The notes below the pieces were generated by a model. The model ran no database searches. It saw nothing but the letters and a program-made list of their open reading frames with translations, and was not told the origin of the DNA. The position numbers were made by a program, and so were the translations under genes. Of a DNA stretch of 64,000 nt, positions 24,188 to 30,898 are shown piece after piece (position 1 is the stretch's first letter; each line of letters starts with the position of its first letter). Source of the stretch: Verrucomicrobiota bacterium (GTDB lineage Bacteria > Verrucomicrobiota > Verrucomicrobiia > Verrucomicrobiales > Verrucomicrobiaceae); contig JANYCZ010000078.1 of the NCBI GenBank assembly GCA_025360015.1, positions 1 through 64,000 of the forward strand, read 5' to 3'.

Positions 24188-24799
24188 ATGCCAGACTCGC
24201 GCATGATCTCACGCCCTCGCCGCGCATCTCGTCGGCCTCTTCCGCAGCGCATGCTTGCCGGTGCCCGCGTTCACAGACTCCTCACACGCATCACTCTGCT
24301 GGCGCTCGCATGGGTCCTGCTGCTCGCGCCGCAGCACATTCTGGCAGCGCCTTATGGCGGCCTGCATCAGGTAGGCCAGGATTACCACGCCGATGACCTT
24401 TGGGGGCTGATGGACGGCTTTGTCCTCATGCCCAGCTCCAATTTAGAAGTCCAGTGGTCGGTGCCCGACCCGGGCAACAAGCCAGGCGGCCAGTTTAAAG
24501 GGACCGATTTATATTCACCGGCGGAGATCATCGCCCACTTTCGCAGCCTGCCGCCTGCACGCACCGCGCGCGGCATCTTCATCACGGGCGAACTGACCCA
24601 TCTCGCCGATCTGGAAGCATCCAAAGCGCAGATGAGCGACTACCAGATCACCAAGCTCATCACGGACCCCAAGTGGATGGCAGCACACCGAAAAAGCATC
24701 CAAGAACTCGTGCAAGCATGCGAAAAAGAAAAGATCGACCTCTGGATCAACCTGAACCTCGGCGTGAAAAACCTGCGCTTCCAGAAACTCACACACTGA
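24188..24799 (+). CDS. exported protein, unknown function
   Basis: A 203-residue protein. An Arg-rich lead is followed by a strong hydrophobic signal segment (LLTRITLLALAWVLLLAPQHILA), so it is exported or membrane-anchored. Met22 (24251) is an equally good start and gives a more usual signal peptide. The mature part contains GGLHQVGQDYHADDLWGLMDGFVLMPSSNLEVQW and a helical C-terminus (KSIQELVQACEKEKIDLWINLNLGV). No family is recognised. It is flanked on both sides by repeat-rich non-coding DNA, consistent with an accessory gene. Confidence 0.6.
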   Translation: MPDSRMISRPRRASRRPLPQRMLAGARVHRLLTRITLLALAWVLLLAPQHILAAPYGGLHQVGQDYHADDLWGLMDGFVLMPSSNLEVQWSVPDPGNKPGGQFKGTDLYSPAEIIAHFRSLPPARTARGIFITGELTHLADLEASKAQMSDYQITKLITDPKWMAAHRKSIQELVQACEKEKIDLWINLNLGVKNLRFQKLTH

Positions 24800-24856
24800 G
24801 CGCCCGCTCTCCCCGCTCGAGCCTGAATTTGAGGCCTTCTTCAAACACCGCGCCCG

Positions 24857-25310
24857 CCAGCAGCGTCTTCCCCGCCATTCCGCTGCGGCGCTACTTTGCC
24901 CAACGCCTCGACGTCGCATGGATCAATCGCGCATGCGCCAGCAAAGTGGCCCGCTCAGTCCTCTGAGCGGTACTCCGCAATCTCCCTCCCCTCCGCATCA
25001 AACCGCGTTCCTCATTCCCCGATCCCCGGAGGGGATACAGCCGGTAGCCAGGGGCGAAGCTCGCGCAGCGTGCGCCACCCCTGGAAATCCAGCGCCCAAT
25101 CCGGAAAGCAAAACCAGCTCTTTCTTTTCACGCCGCGCTCACCAGCAGCGTTCCCCCCGCCACTCCGCTGCGGCGCTGCCCAACACCTCGACGTCGCATG
25201 GATCACCCGCGCATGCGTCAGTAAAGTGGTCCGCACGCTCCGTGTGCGGTGCTCCGCAATCTCCCGCCCCTCCGCATCAAACCGCGTGCCTCATTCCCCG
25301 ATCCCGGAGA
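24857..25310. repeat. two-copy composite repeat of about 174 bp around folded element copy 3
   Basis: Unit A (24857-25030) and unit B (25142-25310) both run CCAGCAGCGT, CGCTGCGGCGCT, a CGACGTCGCATGGATCA block, a CAAAGTGGYCCGC-type hairpin, CTCCGCAATCTCC, CCTCCGCATCAAACCGCGT and finally GATCCC. Hairpin A has arms CCGCTCAG and CTGAGCGG around TCCT (24951-24970). Hairpin B has arms CCGCACGC and GTGTGCGG around TCC (25231-25249, one G-T pair). Between the units lies the 106-bp element (25044-25151) headed by the hairpin ATCCCC/GGGGAT (25022-25036). No gene is supported in 24800-25408. Confidence 0.8.
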
Positions 25311-25408
25311 GCCGTAGCGAAGCGAAGACACGCGAAGTTGCCAGACCTTCACCACAGGCCCCAGTCAATGCTCTCTCCCTGCGATGCGAGGCTCAATAAT
25401 CACCAGCC

Positions 25409-26125
25409 TTACGGCCTCCTCATTTTGGAAAGAAGGCGCATGAGCAGCGAGTTCTCATCCTCCAGCATCACGTCCAGGTGGCGCACGGCCTCCGAATCAG
25501 GCTCCAGTTGTTCCAGCAAATCACGGTAGCCTTCGGCCACCCCCGGCTCGCCCAGGAGAATTTTGGCCCGGCCACAGAGGTAGAACCAATGCCGGATTTC
25601 CGAGATGTGGAAAACCTTGCGCTCAGGATACAGTTGGGTGAGCACACGGCCCGGCCCGAAGAGCAGTTCGGCGGCCTTGTCCATGGCCCCCTCGTCCAGC
25701 CACAGGTCCGCGAGAGTGGTTCTCGCAAAGAAATAGTCCGGCATCCGGCGAAACAGTCCCTGGCACAGCTCCATCGCCTCGCGCCTGTCCGCCTTGGTTC
25801 CGGCTCGCAGGGAGTTGATCAGCCAGTTCGTCAGACATGGCACGTCCGGATAAAGAACGATCAGATCGCGCAGCTCCTGAACCGCTTTTTTTGGCTTCGC
25901 ATGAACAAGGTCAAATAACCTCTCCATTCGATCCCGGGTGGCTTCAGGCAGCGCCTCCACCGCCGCATCGGGCATGACATCCCAAGACACCTCGAAATTC
26001 ATCAAAACATATTTTTCCGGCTCCCCATCCGCACTTGTCACAGAGTGGGCGGTCCCTTCTGCAAGTCGCTTCAGCAAGCCCTTGCCGTGATCAGGATTTT
26101 GGTTCGGTTTGCGCCGTTTTGCCAT
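25409..26125 (-). CDS. unknown protein with TPR-like helices
   Basis: A 238-residue soluble protein with no signal or membrane segment. After a basic N-terminus (MAKRRKPNQNPDHGKG), residues about 65-235 are predicted helical with spacing like tetratricopeptide repeats: a pair near MERLFDLVHAKPKKAVQELRDLIVLYPDVP, another near AMELCQGLFRRMPDYFFARTTLADLWLDEGAMDKAAELL. It probably mediates protein contacts. Flanked by repeat-rich DNA on both sides; no partner gene. Confidence 0.65.
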   Translation of the reverse strand: MAKRRKPNQNPDHGKGLLKRLAEGTAHSVTSADGEPEKYVLMNFEVSWDVMPDAAVEALPEATRDRMERLFDLVHAKPKKAVQELRDLIVLYPDVPCLTNWLINSLRAGTKADRREAMELCQGLFRRMPDYFFARTTLADLWLDEGAMDKAAELLFGPGRVLTQLYPERKVFHISEIRHWFYLCGRAKILLGEPGVAEGYRDLLEQLEPDSEAVRHLDVMLEDENSLLMRLLSKMRRP

Positions 26126-26182
26126 TCCAGCAATTACTTGAGCGGGTCACCACGTCAAGCTTTGAGCGCTCTCACTCGCCCG

Positions 26183-26343
26183 CCAAGTAGCCCAGTTGCG
26201 CCGCAACTGGAGTCTCGATCCCGGAGGGATCACAGCCGGTAGCCAGGGGTAAGCTCGCGCAGCGAGCGCCACCCCTGGACAGGCATCCCCCGCTGGGAAG
26301 CAAACCCAGCGATCTTTACGCACGTCACGCCCACCAGCAGCGT
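26183..26343. repeat. CAAAGTRGC-type hairpin plus folded element, copy 4
   Basis: CCAAGTAGC (26183-26191) precedes arms CCAGTTGC (26192-26199) and GCAACTGG (26203-26210) around GCC. Then comes GATCCC/GGGATC around GGA (26217-26231), and the core from GTAGCCAGGGG (26239) to CACCAGCAGCGT (26332-26343). This copy shows the two hairpin types joined directly to the core. The rest of the 26126-26520 gap contains no recognisable feature. Confidence 0.85.
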
Positions 26344-26520
26344 CTGCATTGCGCCCCGCCGCCCACTGAGTGTGCCGCCAGCTCCAAAACTCACGATCAA
26401 CGTGCTTAACCGAGTTCTATTCAGGCCAGGCATCACATGCCCCCTCCAAAAATGGACGTCAGATGCTACCAGACTATGATACAAACCAACACGCTAGACT
26501 CCTGGGAAGGTCATGTGGTC

Positions 26521-26961
26521 TCAAGAGTTTGTCTCAGCCTCACCCGCAATCACCAAAACATCATTCTCAATATAAATTCGTTCGATCCGTTTGATCCACA
26601 AATTCACTGGCGGCACGGTAGAAGGACTCCCAAAAAGCCCCATAAAACCACGCTTAGCCCGTGGCGTTGTGACAGCCTGAACGATGTCAAGGTATGCTTG
26701 AAGTGCCACTTCTCGATAGTCACGCACATCCATTCTAACAAAGTCCTCCAAAGTCGTCGTTTCCAGTTCTACGCCAGCCTGTTCAAGCTCGTGAGCAAGC
26801 AACACGGAGCCTATTCTCATTTCGAACGGGAGTGTTTTAACCCCATGGTCCTCCGAAAGCCGAACAGCCATGGTGCGAGGGTCGATCGAAGCCCCATCTA
26901 TCAATATATGAGTTGCCGCCAGCGCAGCTTCAAAAGCAGCATTTAAATCATCTTCATTCAT
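26521..26961 (-). CDS. unknown cytosolic protein
   Basis: A 146-residue acidic protein without signal or membrane segments. The first half is helical (LNAAFEAALAATHILIDGAS, HELEQAGVELETTTLEDFVRMDVRDYREVALQAYLDIVQAV). The end has beta character (VNLWIKRIERIYIENDVLVIAGEAETNS). No family recognised. It precedes nothing on its strand within 400 bp and follows znuB by 54 bp, so it may be the last gene of the zinc operon or separate. GC content is lower than in its neighbours. Confidence 0.55.
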   Translation of the reverse strand: MNEDDLNAAFEAALAATHILIDGASIDPRTMAVRLSEDHGVKTLPFEMRIGSVLLAHELEQAGVELETTTLEDFVRMDVRDYREVALQAYLDIVQAVTTPRAKRGFMGLFGSPSTVPPVNLWIKRIERIYIENDVLVIAGEAETNS

Positions 26962-27015
26962 CGTCGTTCAGTTTGAAGACTCCGTAACCCAAGCCAGTTC
27001 CGCCGCAATACATAC

Positions 27016-27864
27016 CTACGCCACCCCTCTCCTCCGACTAAACAGCCCATACTTCGGACTGAAAACATACGCGATCACAAAGAACACCCCCAGCACCACA
27101 ATGATCGTCGCGCTCACGCTCCACCCCAGCGGATACGACAAAAAGAACGCCGCCACCGACCCCACAGCCCCAATAATCCCGCCACCCCAAAACAGCGTGC
27201 GCGCATTGTTCGTCAGCAGATAAACCGTCGCCGCCGGAGCCACCATCAAGCCCACGCTCAGAATGCACCCCACCGCCTGCAGCGATGAAATCAGCACCAG
27301 GATCGTCACCGCAAACGTCGCATAGTTTAAGAGCCGCACCGGCACCCCCAGGCTCGCCGCAATGTTCGGTTCAAACAGATAGATCAGCAGTGGCCGTTGC
27401 AACGCCGTCAGCGTGATCACCGCAATCGCGCTGATCCCAAACGCGATCCACAAATCCGAGTCCGCCATCCCCACGATGCTGCCAAACAGCCACTCATCCA
27501 GCTTCTGCCGCATGTCCAGATTCTTCAAAATCAGCACCCCACCCGCAAACGCCGTCGTGTACAGCACCCCCATCGCCGTGTCCTGATCCAGCCGCGAAGT
27601 GCGGGACAAAAAGATCGATCCCAGCCCCACAATCAGCGCCGCAAAAATCGCCCCCGCCAGCGCGCTCCACTGCGTCAGTCCACCGATCAGCACCGCCAGC
27701 GCAATCCCCGGCAGCAGCGAATGCGACAGCGTCCCAATTTTGAGCGCATCCTTCCGCAGCACCACAAACGCACTCACGAACCCATTGGCGAACCCAATCA
27801 TCAAACACGCCATCAGCGTCCGCTTGGCGATCGGTTCAGCGAGAAAGTCAGTGAAGGTGGACAT
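27016..27864 (-). CDS. znuB: zinc/manganese ABC transporter permease (ZnuB-like)
   Basis: Membrane permease of 282 residues in the metal ABC-3 family, with about eight helices. The family pattern is visible in MACLMIGFANGFVSAFVVLRKDALKIGTLSHSLLPGIALA, with the conserved S-H-S/LLPG stretch, and in VGLMVAPAATVYLLTNNA. It would form the inner-membrane channel with the ATPase encoded upstream (28373-29173). A 508-bp repeat-bearing gap separates the two genes, unusual for subunits of one transporter. Zinc rather than manganese is favoured by the His-rich binding protein at 29883. Confidence 0.85.
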   Translation of the reverse strand: MSTFTDFLAEPIAKRTLMACLMIGFANGFVSAFVVLRKDALKIGTLSHSLLPGIALAVLIGGLTQWSALAGAIFAALIVGLGSIFLSRTSRLDQDTAMGVLYTTAFAGGVLILKNLDMRQKLDEWLFGSIVGMADSDLWIAFGISAIAVITLTALQRPLLIYLFEPNIAASLGVPVRLLNYATFAVTILVLISSLQAVGCILSVGLMVAPAATVYLLTNNARTLFWGGGIIGAVGSVAAFFLSYPLGWSVSATIIVVLGVFFVIAYVFSPKYGLFSRRRGVA

Positions 27865-27940
27865 AAAAAGGGCTGATTTAAACGGGTCTGTATTTCACTT
27901 AAATTTCGCCATAGAAACGTGGCGCTCTTGATCCTCAGTC

Positions 27941-28310
27941 ATCCGTGTCAATTCGTGTGATCCGTGGTTAAAGACTCAGGAAGAATGGAACCACAGATGC
28001 CACGTGCAGCACGGATCAAAACAAATTCTCTGCTCCCTCTGCCTCTCCGCCCCTCTGCGGCAAAATCGAGCGTTCCTTCGCCTCCGCAATGTCCCATAGC
28101 CCGTTTTCCTTGTCGGAAACTGACCAGCCCTGGGCATCCGTGTAAATTCGTGTGATCCGTGGTTAAAGATTCCGGAAGAATGGAACCACGGATGCCAAGT
28201 GCAGCACGGATCAAAACAAATGCTCTGCTCCCTCTGCCTCTCCGCCCCTCTGCGGCAAAATCGAGCGTCCCTTCGCCACCGCAACGTCCCATCGCCCGGC
28301 CCGTTTTTCG
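27941..28310. repeat. tandem direct repeat, period 195 bp, inside the zinc operon
   Basis: Copies at 27941-28135 and 28136-about 28310 are roughly 90 percent identical. Each contains GTGTGATCCGTGGTTAAAG, GCAGCACGGATCAAAACAAA and CTCCCTCTGCCTCTCCGCCC. In copy 2 ATCCGTGGTT (28155-28164) and AACCACGGAT (28184-28193) form a perfect inverted repeat; copy 1 has one mismatch. They lie between znuC and znuB and contain no supportable gene; a frame on the minus strand merely crosses both copies. Confidence 0.9.
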
Positions 28311-28372
28311 GAAATCCGTTTTGAAAAAGGCTGTCAATGCTTTGGGCCAGTGCTTCATAAATCAGTCTTTGC

Positions 28373-29173
28373 TCAGGCTCGGCTCACCTCCGGTTCGCTG
28401 TTGCCGTACGCGCTCGCAATGTTCCCCGGCGTGAACACCTCCGCCACCGGCCCAAACGCCACCTGATGCCTCCGAATCAGCAGCACATCATCAAAATTGC
28501 CCGCCACCGTTTGCAGATCGTGATGGCTCGCAATCAGCAGCCGCCCCTCAGCCGTCAGCTCTTTAAACAACCGGCTCAGATTCTCCTGCGCCGGCTTGTC
28601 CAGCCCCGTAAAAGGCTCATCCAGCAGCAGCACATGCGCCTCCTGCGCCAGCGCCCGGGCAATGAACGCCCGCTGCTGCTGCCCGCCCGAAAGCGCACTG
28701 ATCTGGCGGTCCTCCAAATCACCCAGCTCCATGCTCTTCAGCGCACGCTCCACGATCTCCGCATCATGCCGCGAATACTGCCGCCACCACCCGAGATTCG
28801 GATACCGCCCCATCTCCACCAGCCCACGCACCGTGATCGGAAAATTCCAGTCAATGTCCCCCCTCTGCGGCAAGTACGCAATCTCATGGCTGCTCCGCGT
28901 CAGCGCCTTCCCACGCCACAGAATCTTCCCCCGCCCACTCGGAATCAGTCCCGCCAGCGATTTCAGCAGCGTACTTTTCCCCGCCCCATTCGGCCCGATG
29001 AGCGCCATGCTCCGCCCACACTCCGTGGCAAAGTGAATCTTCTCCAGCGCCCGCACCTCCTGATACTGCACACTCAGATCCACCACCTCCAGCCGATGCT
29101 GCTGCGCATGCGCGCAGCCCCCGCCCCAGCAGACGTGCTCTTTCGTATGGACATGGGGGGCTGCGGCACTCAT
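28373..29173 (-). CDS. znuC: zinc ABC transporter ATPase (ZnuC-like) with His/Cys-rich N-terminus
   Basis: ABC ATPase of about 266 residues. Walker A is LIGPNGAGKSTLLKS, the signature ALSGGQQQRAF, Walker B VLLLDEPFTGLD, and the H-loop ASHHD. The ATG at 29173 makes a 4-base ATGA overlap with the stop of the preceding gene; 29179 is an alternative two codons earlier. An N-terminal extension rich in His and Cys (PHVHTKEHVCWGGGCAHAQQH) precedes the usual start of the fold and looks able to bind zinc. Co-transcribed with the anchored protein at 29170-29595. Confidence 0.85.
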   Translation of the reverse strand: MSAAAPHVHTKEHVCWGGGCAHAQQHRLEVVDLSVQYQEVRALEKIHFATECGRSMALIGPNGAGKSTLLKSLAGLIPSGRGKILWRGKALTRSSHEIAYLPQRGDIDWNFPITVRGLVEMGRYPNLGWWRQYSRHDAEIVERALKSMELGDLEDRQISALSGGQQQRAFIARALAQEAHVLLLDEPFTGLDKPAQENLSRLFKELTAEGRLLIASHHDLQTVAGNFDDVLLIRRHQVAFGPVAEVFTPGNIASAYGNSEPEVSRA

Positions 29174-29595
29174 TTCCATTCAAAAGTGATGACTTCGTCC
29201 AAACTGCCCGCCGAAGACCAGCGTGTCTCACTGCGTGTCGAAAACCCATCCGGCTCAAGCTCCAGCGTGATCGAAGTGTCCGGCGTCCCGTCCGCCCAGG
29301 TGGCGCTCAAAAAAACATCCACCCCATCCTTCACCGAGGGCAGGGAAGTCGTCAGCTCAATCGGCGAACCCGCCACACCACCAATCAATTCCTTGTCAGC
29401 AATCTTCACGCTCAGCGTCACCGGCTTGTGCGCATACCGCACCCGCAGCAACGCCTTCACACTCGGCGATTCCACCACCGGCACCGCCACAGCCTTCGCA
29501 TGGCTCGTCGTCCCCGTGAGCTGCGTCAGCGGGATCGCCAGCACGACAAACGTGAGAACAAGTAGGAAGATCTGAATGGGCGGAAATCCACGCAT
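29170..29595 (-). CDS. membrane-anchored protein of unknown function in the zinc operon
   Basis: A 141-residue protein with one N-terminal membrane segment (IQIFLLVLTFVVLAIPLTQL) and a periplasmic part of alternating beta-strands (VTLSVKIADKELIGG, VDVFLSATWADGTPDTSITLELEPDG), resembling a small immunoglobulin-like or copper-resistance-type sandwich. No family is recognised with confidence. Its stop overlaps the start of the ATPase gene by ATGA, so it is translated together with the transporter. A role in delivering or sensing metal at the membrane is inference from position only. Confidence 0.7.
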   Translation of the reverse strand: MRGFPPIQIFLLVLTFVVLAIPLTQLTGTTSHAKAVAVPVVESPSVKALLRVRYAHKPVTLSVKIADKELIGGVAGSPIELTTSLPSVKDGVDVFLSATWADGTPDTSITLELEPDGFSTRSETRWSSAGSLDEVITFEWK

Positions 29596-29882
29596 GACAT
29601 CAGGAACAGTTAAAAAGGCTGTGGATAAAATGATGCAAATTCTGAACCTCTGTGTTCATCGTTTTTCCCGAATAACTTGAGCGGCTTTTCTGTGTACGTA
29701 GTTCGGGGTTCGCTGCGCGGCTTCGCAGCAGCCCGTTCCGGAAGCTCCGCATCGCCCCAGATCTGAAACCAGCCAGCGCACGTTTTGTAGTACCGGCTTT
29801 AGCCGGAATCTGGAGGTGCTGTGGGGTGAATTTCATAACTTGATTAAGATGCAGGTCTGTCTTCCGTCGCTCGTCGTCCACC
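29596..29882. other. 287-bp gap between znuA and the anchored-protein gene, with a hairpin
   Basis: Contains a perfect hairpin with arms CCGGCT (29793-29798) and AGCCGG (29801-29806) around TT, in the context TTGTAGTA before and AATCTGGAGG after. A second, weaker self-complementary stretch surrounds CTGCGCGGCTTCGCAGCAG. An open frame spans the gap on the minus strand but has no domain, signal or sensible composition and is not called. Confidence 0.6.
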
Positions 29883-30815
29883 TCATTTCACCGGTGTAGC
29901 AGCAGCAGGAGCCAGCGCGGCAACAATGGATCGAACATTGTGAGCCAGCATCGTCTCAAAAGTATGCGCCGCCTTGGCCGTGCCATCAGCAATCAGCGGC
30001 TCGCCAATCTTCACCCCCGTGCTGCGCGCGATCTCCGCCAGCACCTTCGGATTCGCCTGATCCTCCGGAAAGATCGCCTTGATGCCATGCTCCCGGATTT
30101 CCTCAATCGTCTCAGCAATGTGCTTCGATGACGAATCATCACTCCGCCCAATGCTCAGCACGGACAGCGGCTCAAACCCAAACTCCTTGCAGAAATACCC
30201 AAACGCCGCATGCGCCGTCACAAGCTGCCGGTTCTTCCGATCAATCTTCGCCACCTCCTTCTGCGCCCAGCTCTTGAGCTCCCCAAAGCGTTTGCTCGCA
30301 GCCTTGGCCCCAGCATCATACGCCGCCGCATTGGCAGGATCCACCGCCGTAAGCTCATCCGCCACAACTCGCGCCGCCCGCTTCATGTTCTCCGCGCTGT
30401 GCCACCAATGCGGATCTTCCGAACCATGGTGATGATCATCATGATCTTTGTCAGCGTGCTCCTCACCCTCGTGATGATGCTCATGCTCCACAAACGGGAT
30501 GGAAGGAATCTTCGCCCCCACTTCCACCAGCTTCACTCCCGCACCCAGACTGTCCCGCAGCTTGTCCAGAAAGCTCTCCAGTCCCTTCCCAGAAGCCAGC
30601 AGCAGCTTCGCCCCGCGCATCTCCGCCAGATCCTTCGGTGCCGGCTCAAAATGATGAACATCCGCCCCCGGCTTCAAAATCTCGACCACCTCCACATTCG
30701 CACCCCCCACCTGCTGTGCGAGATCAGCCAGGATCGGATGCAGCGTGGCAACTTTGGTGGCAGCAAACGCAGGCACGGCGGCCAGCAGGCCCAGGGTCAG
30801 AAGAAGGTGCTTCAT
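29883..30815 (-). CDS. znuA: zinc ABC transporter substrate-binding protein (ZnuA-like)
   Basis: Periplasmic cluster-9 metal-binding protein of 310 residues with signal peptide MKHLLLTLGLLAAVPAFA. The start is the ATG at 30815; a longer frame would begin with TTG. The His-rich loop between HEHHHEGEEH and DDHHHGSEDPHWWH is a hallmark of zinc-specific members. Conserved ligand regions include ADVHHFEPAPKDL, LVTAHAAFGYF and FPEDQANPKVL. First gene of the minus-strand zinc cluster, divergent from a TonB receptor gene across a palindrome-rich promoter region. Confidence 0.92.
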   Translation of the reverse strand: MKHLLLTLGLLAAVPAFAATKVATLHPILADLAQQVGGANVEVVEILKPGADVHHFEPAPKDLAEMRGAKLLLASGKGLESFLDKLRDSLGAGVKLVEVGAKIPSIPFVEHEHHHEGEEHADKDHDDHHHGSEDPHWWHSAENMKRAARVVADELTAVDPANAAAYDAGAKAASKRFGELKSWAQKEVAKIDRKNRQLVTAHAAFGYFCKEFGFEPLSVLSIGRSDDSSSKHIAETIEEIREHGIKAIFPEDQANPKVLAEIARSTGVKIGEPLIADGTAKAAHTFETMLAHNVRSIVAALAPAAATPVK

Positions 30816-30855
30816 AAACAAATGCTAGGATACAAACTCTGAAAATACAAATGAT

Positions 30856-30898
30856 TTGCAATTGCAACTGAGTTGCATATAAACCGAGTATATGCAAC
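30856..30898. promoter_or_regulatory. candidate Zur/Fur-family operator cluster
   Basis: Three overlapping palindromes lie between znuA and the TonB receptor: TTGCAATTGCAA (30856-30867); TGCAACT-G-AGTTGCA (30863-30877), a perfect 7-1-7 inverted repeat of the kind bound by Fur, Zur and PerR; and GTTGCATAT (30872-30880) with ATATGCAAC (30890-30898). The last one includes the receptor start codon. A Fur-family regulator gene is present at 58479. Zinc-responsive control of both directions is inference. Confidence 0.65.

Noticed and set aside
27948-28358. 136-residue minus-strand frame between znuC and znuB
   Set aside because: It is the 195-bp non-coding repeat read twice; the apparent internal protein repeat follows from the DNA repeat.
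29600-29881. 93-residue minus-strand frame between znuA and the anchored-protein gene
   Set aside because: Contains the hairpin at 29793 and has no coding signature; treated as a gap.
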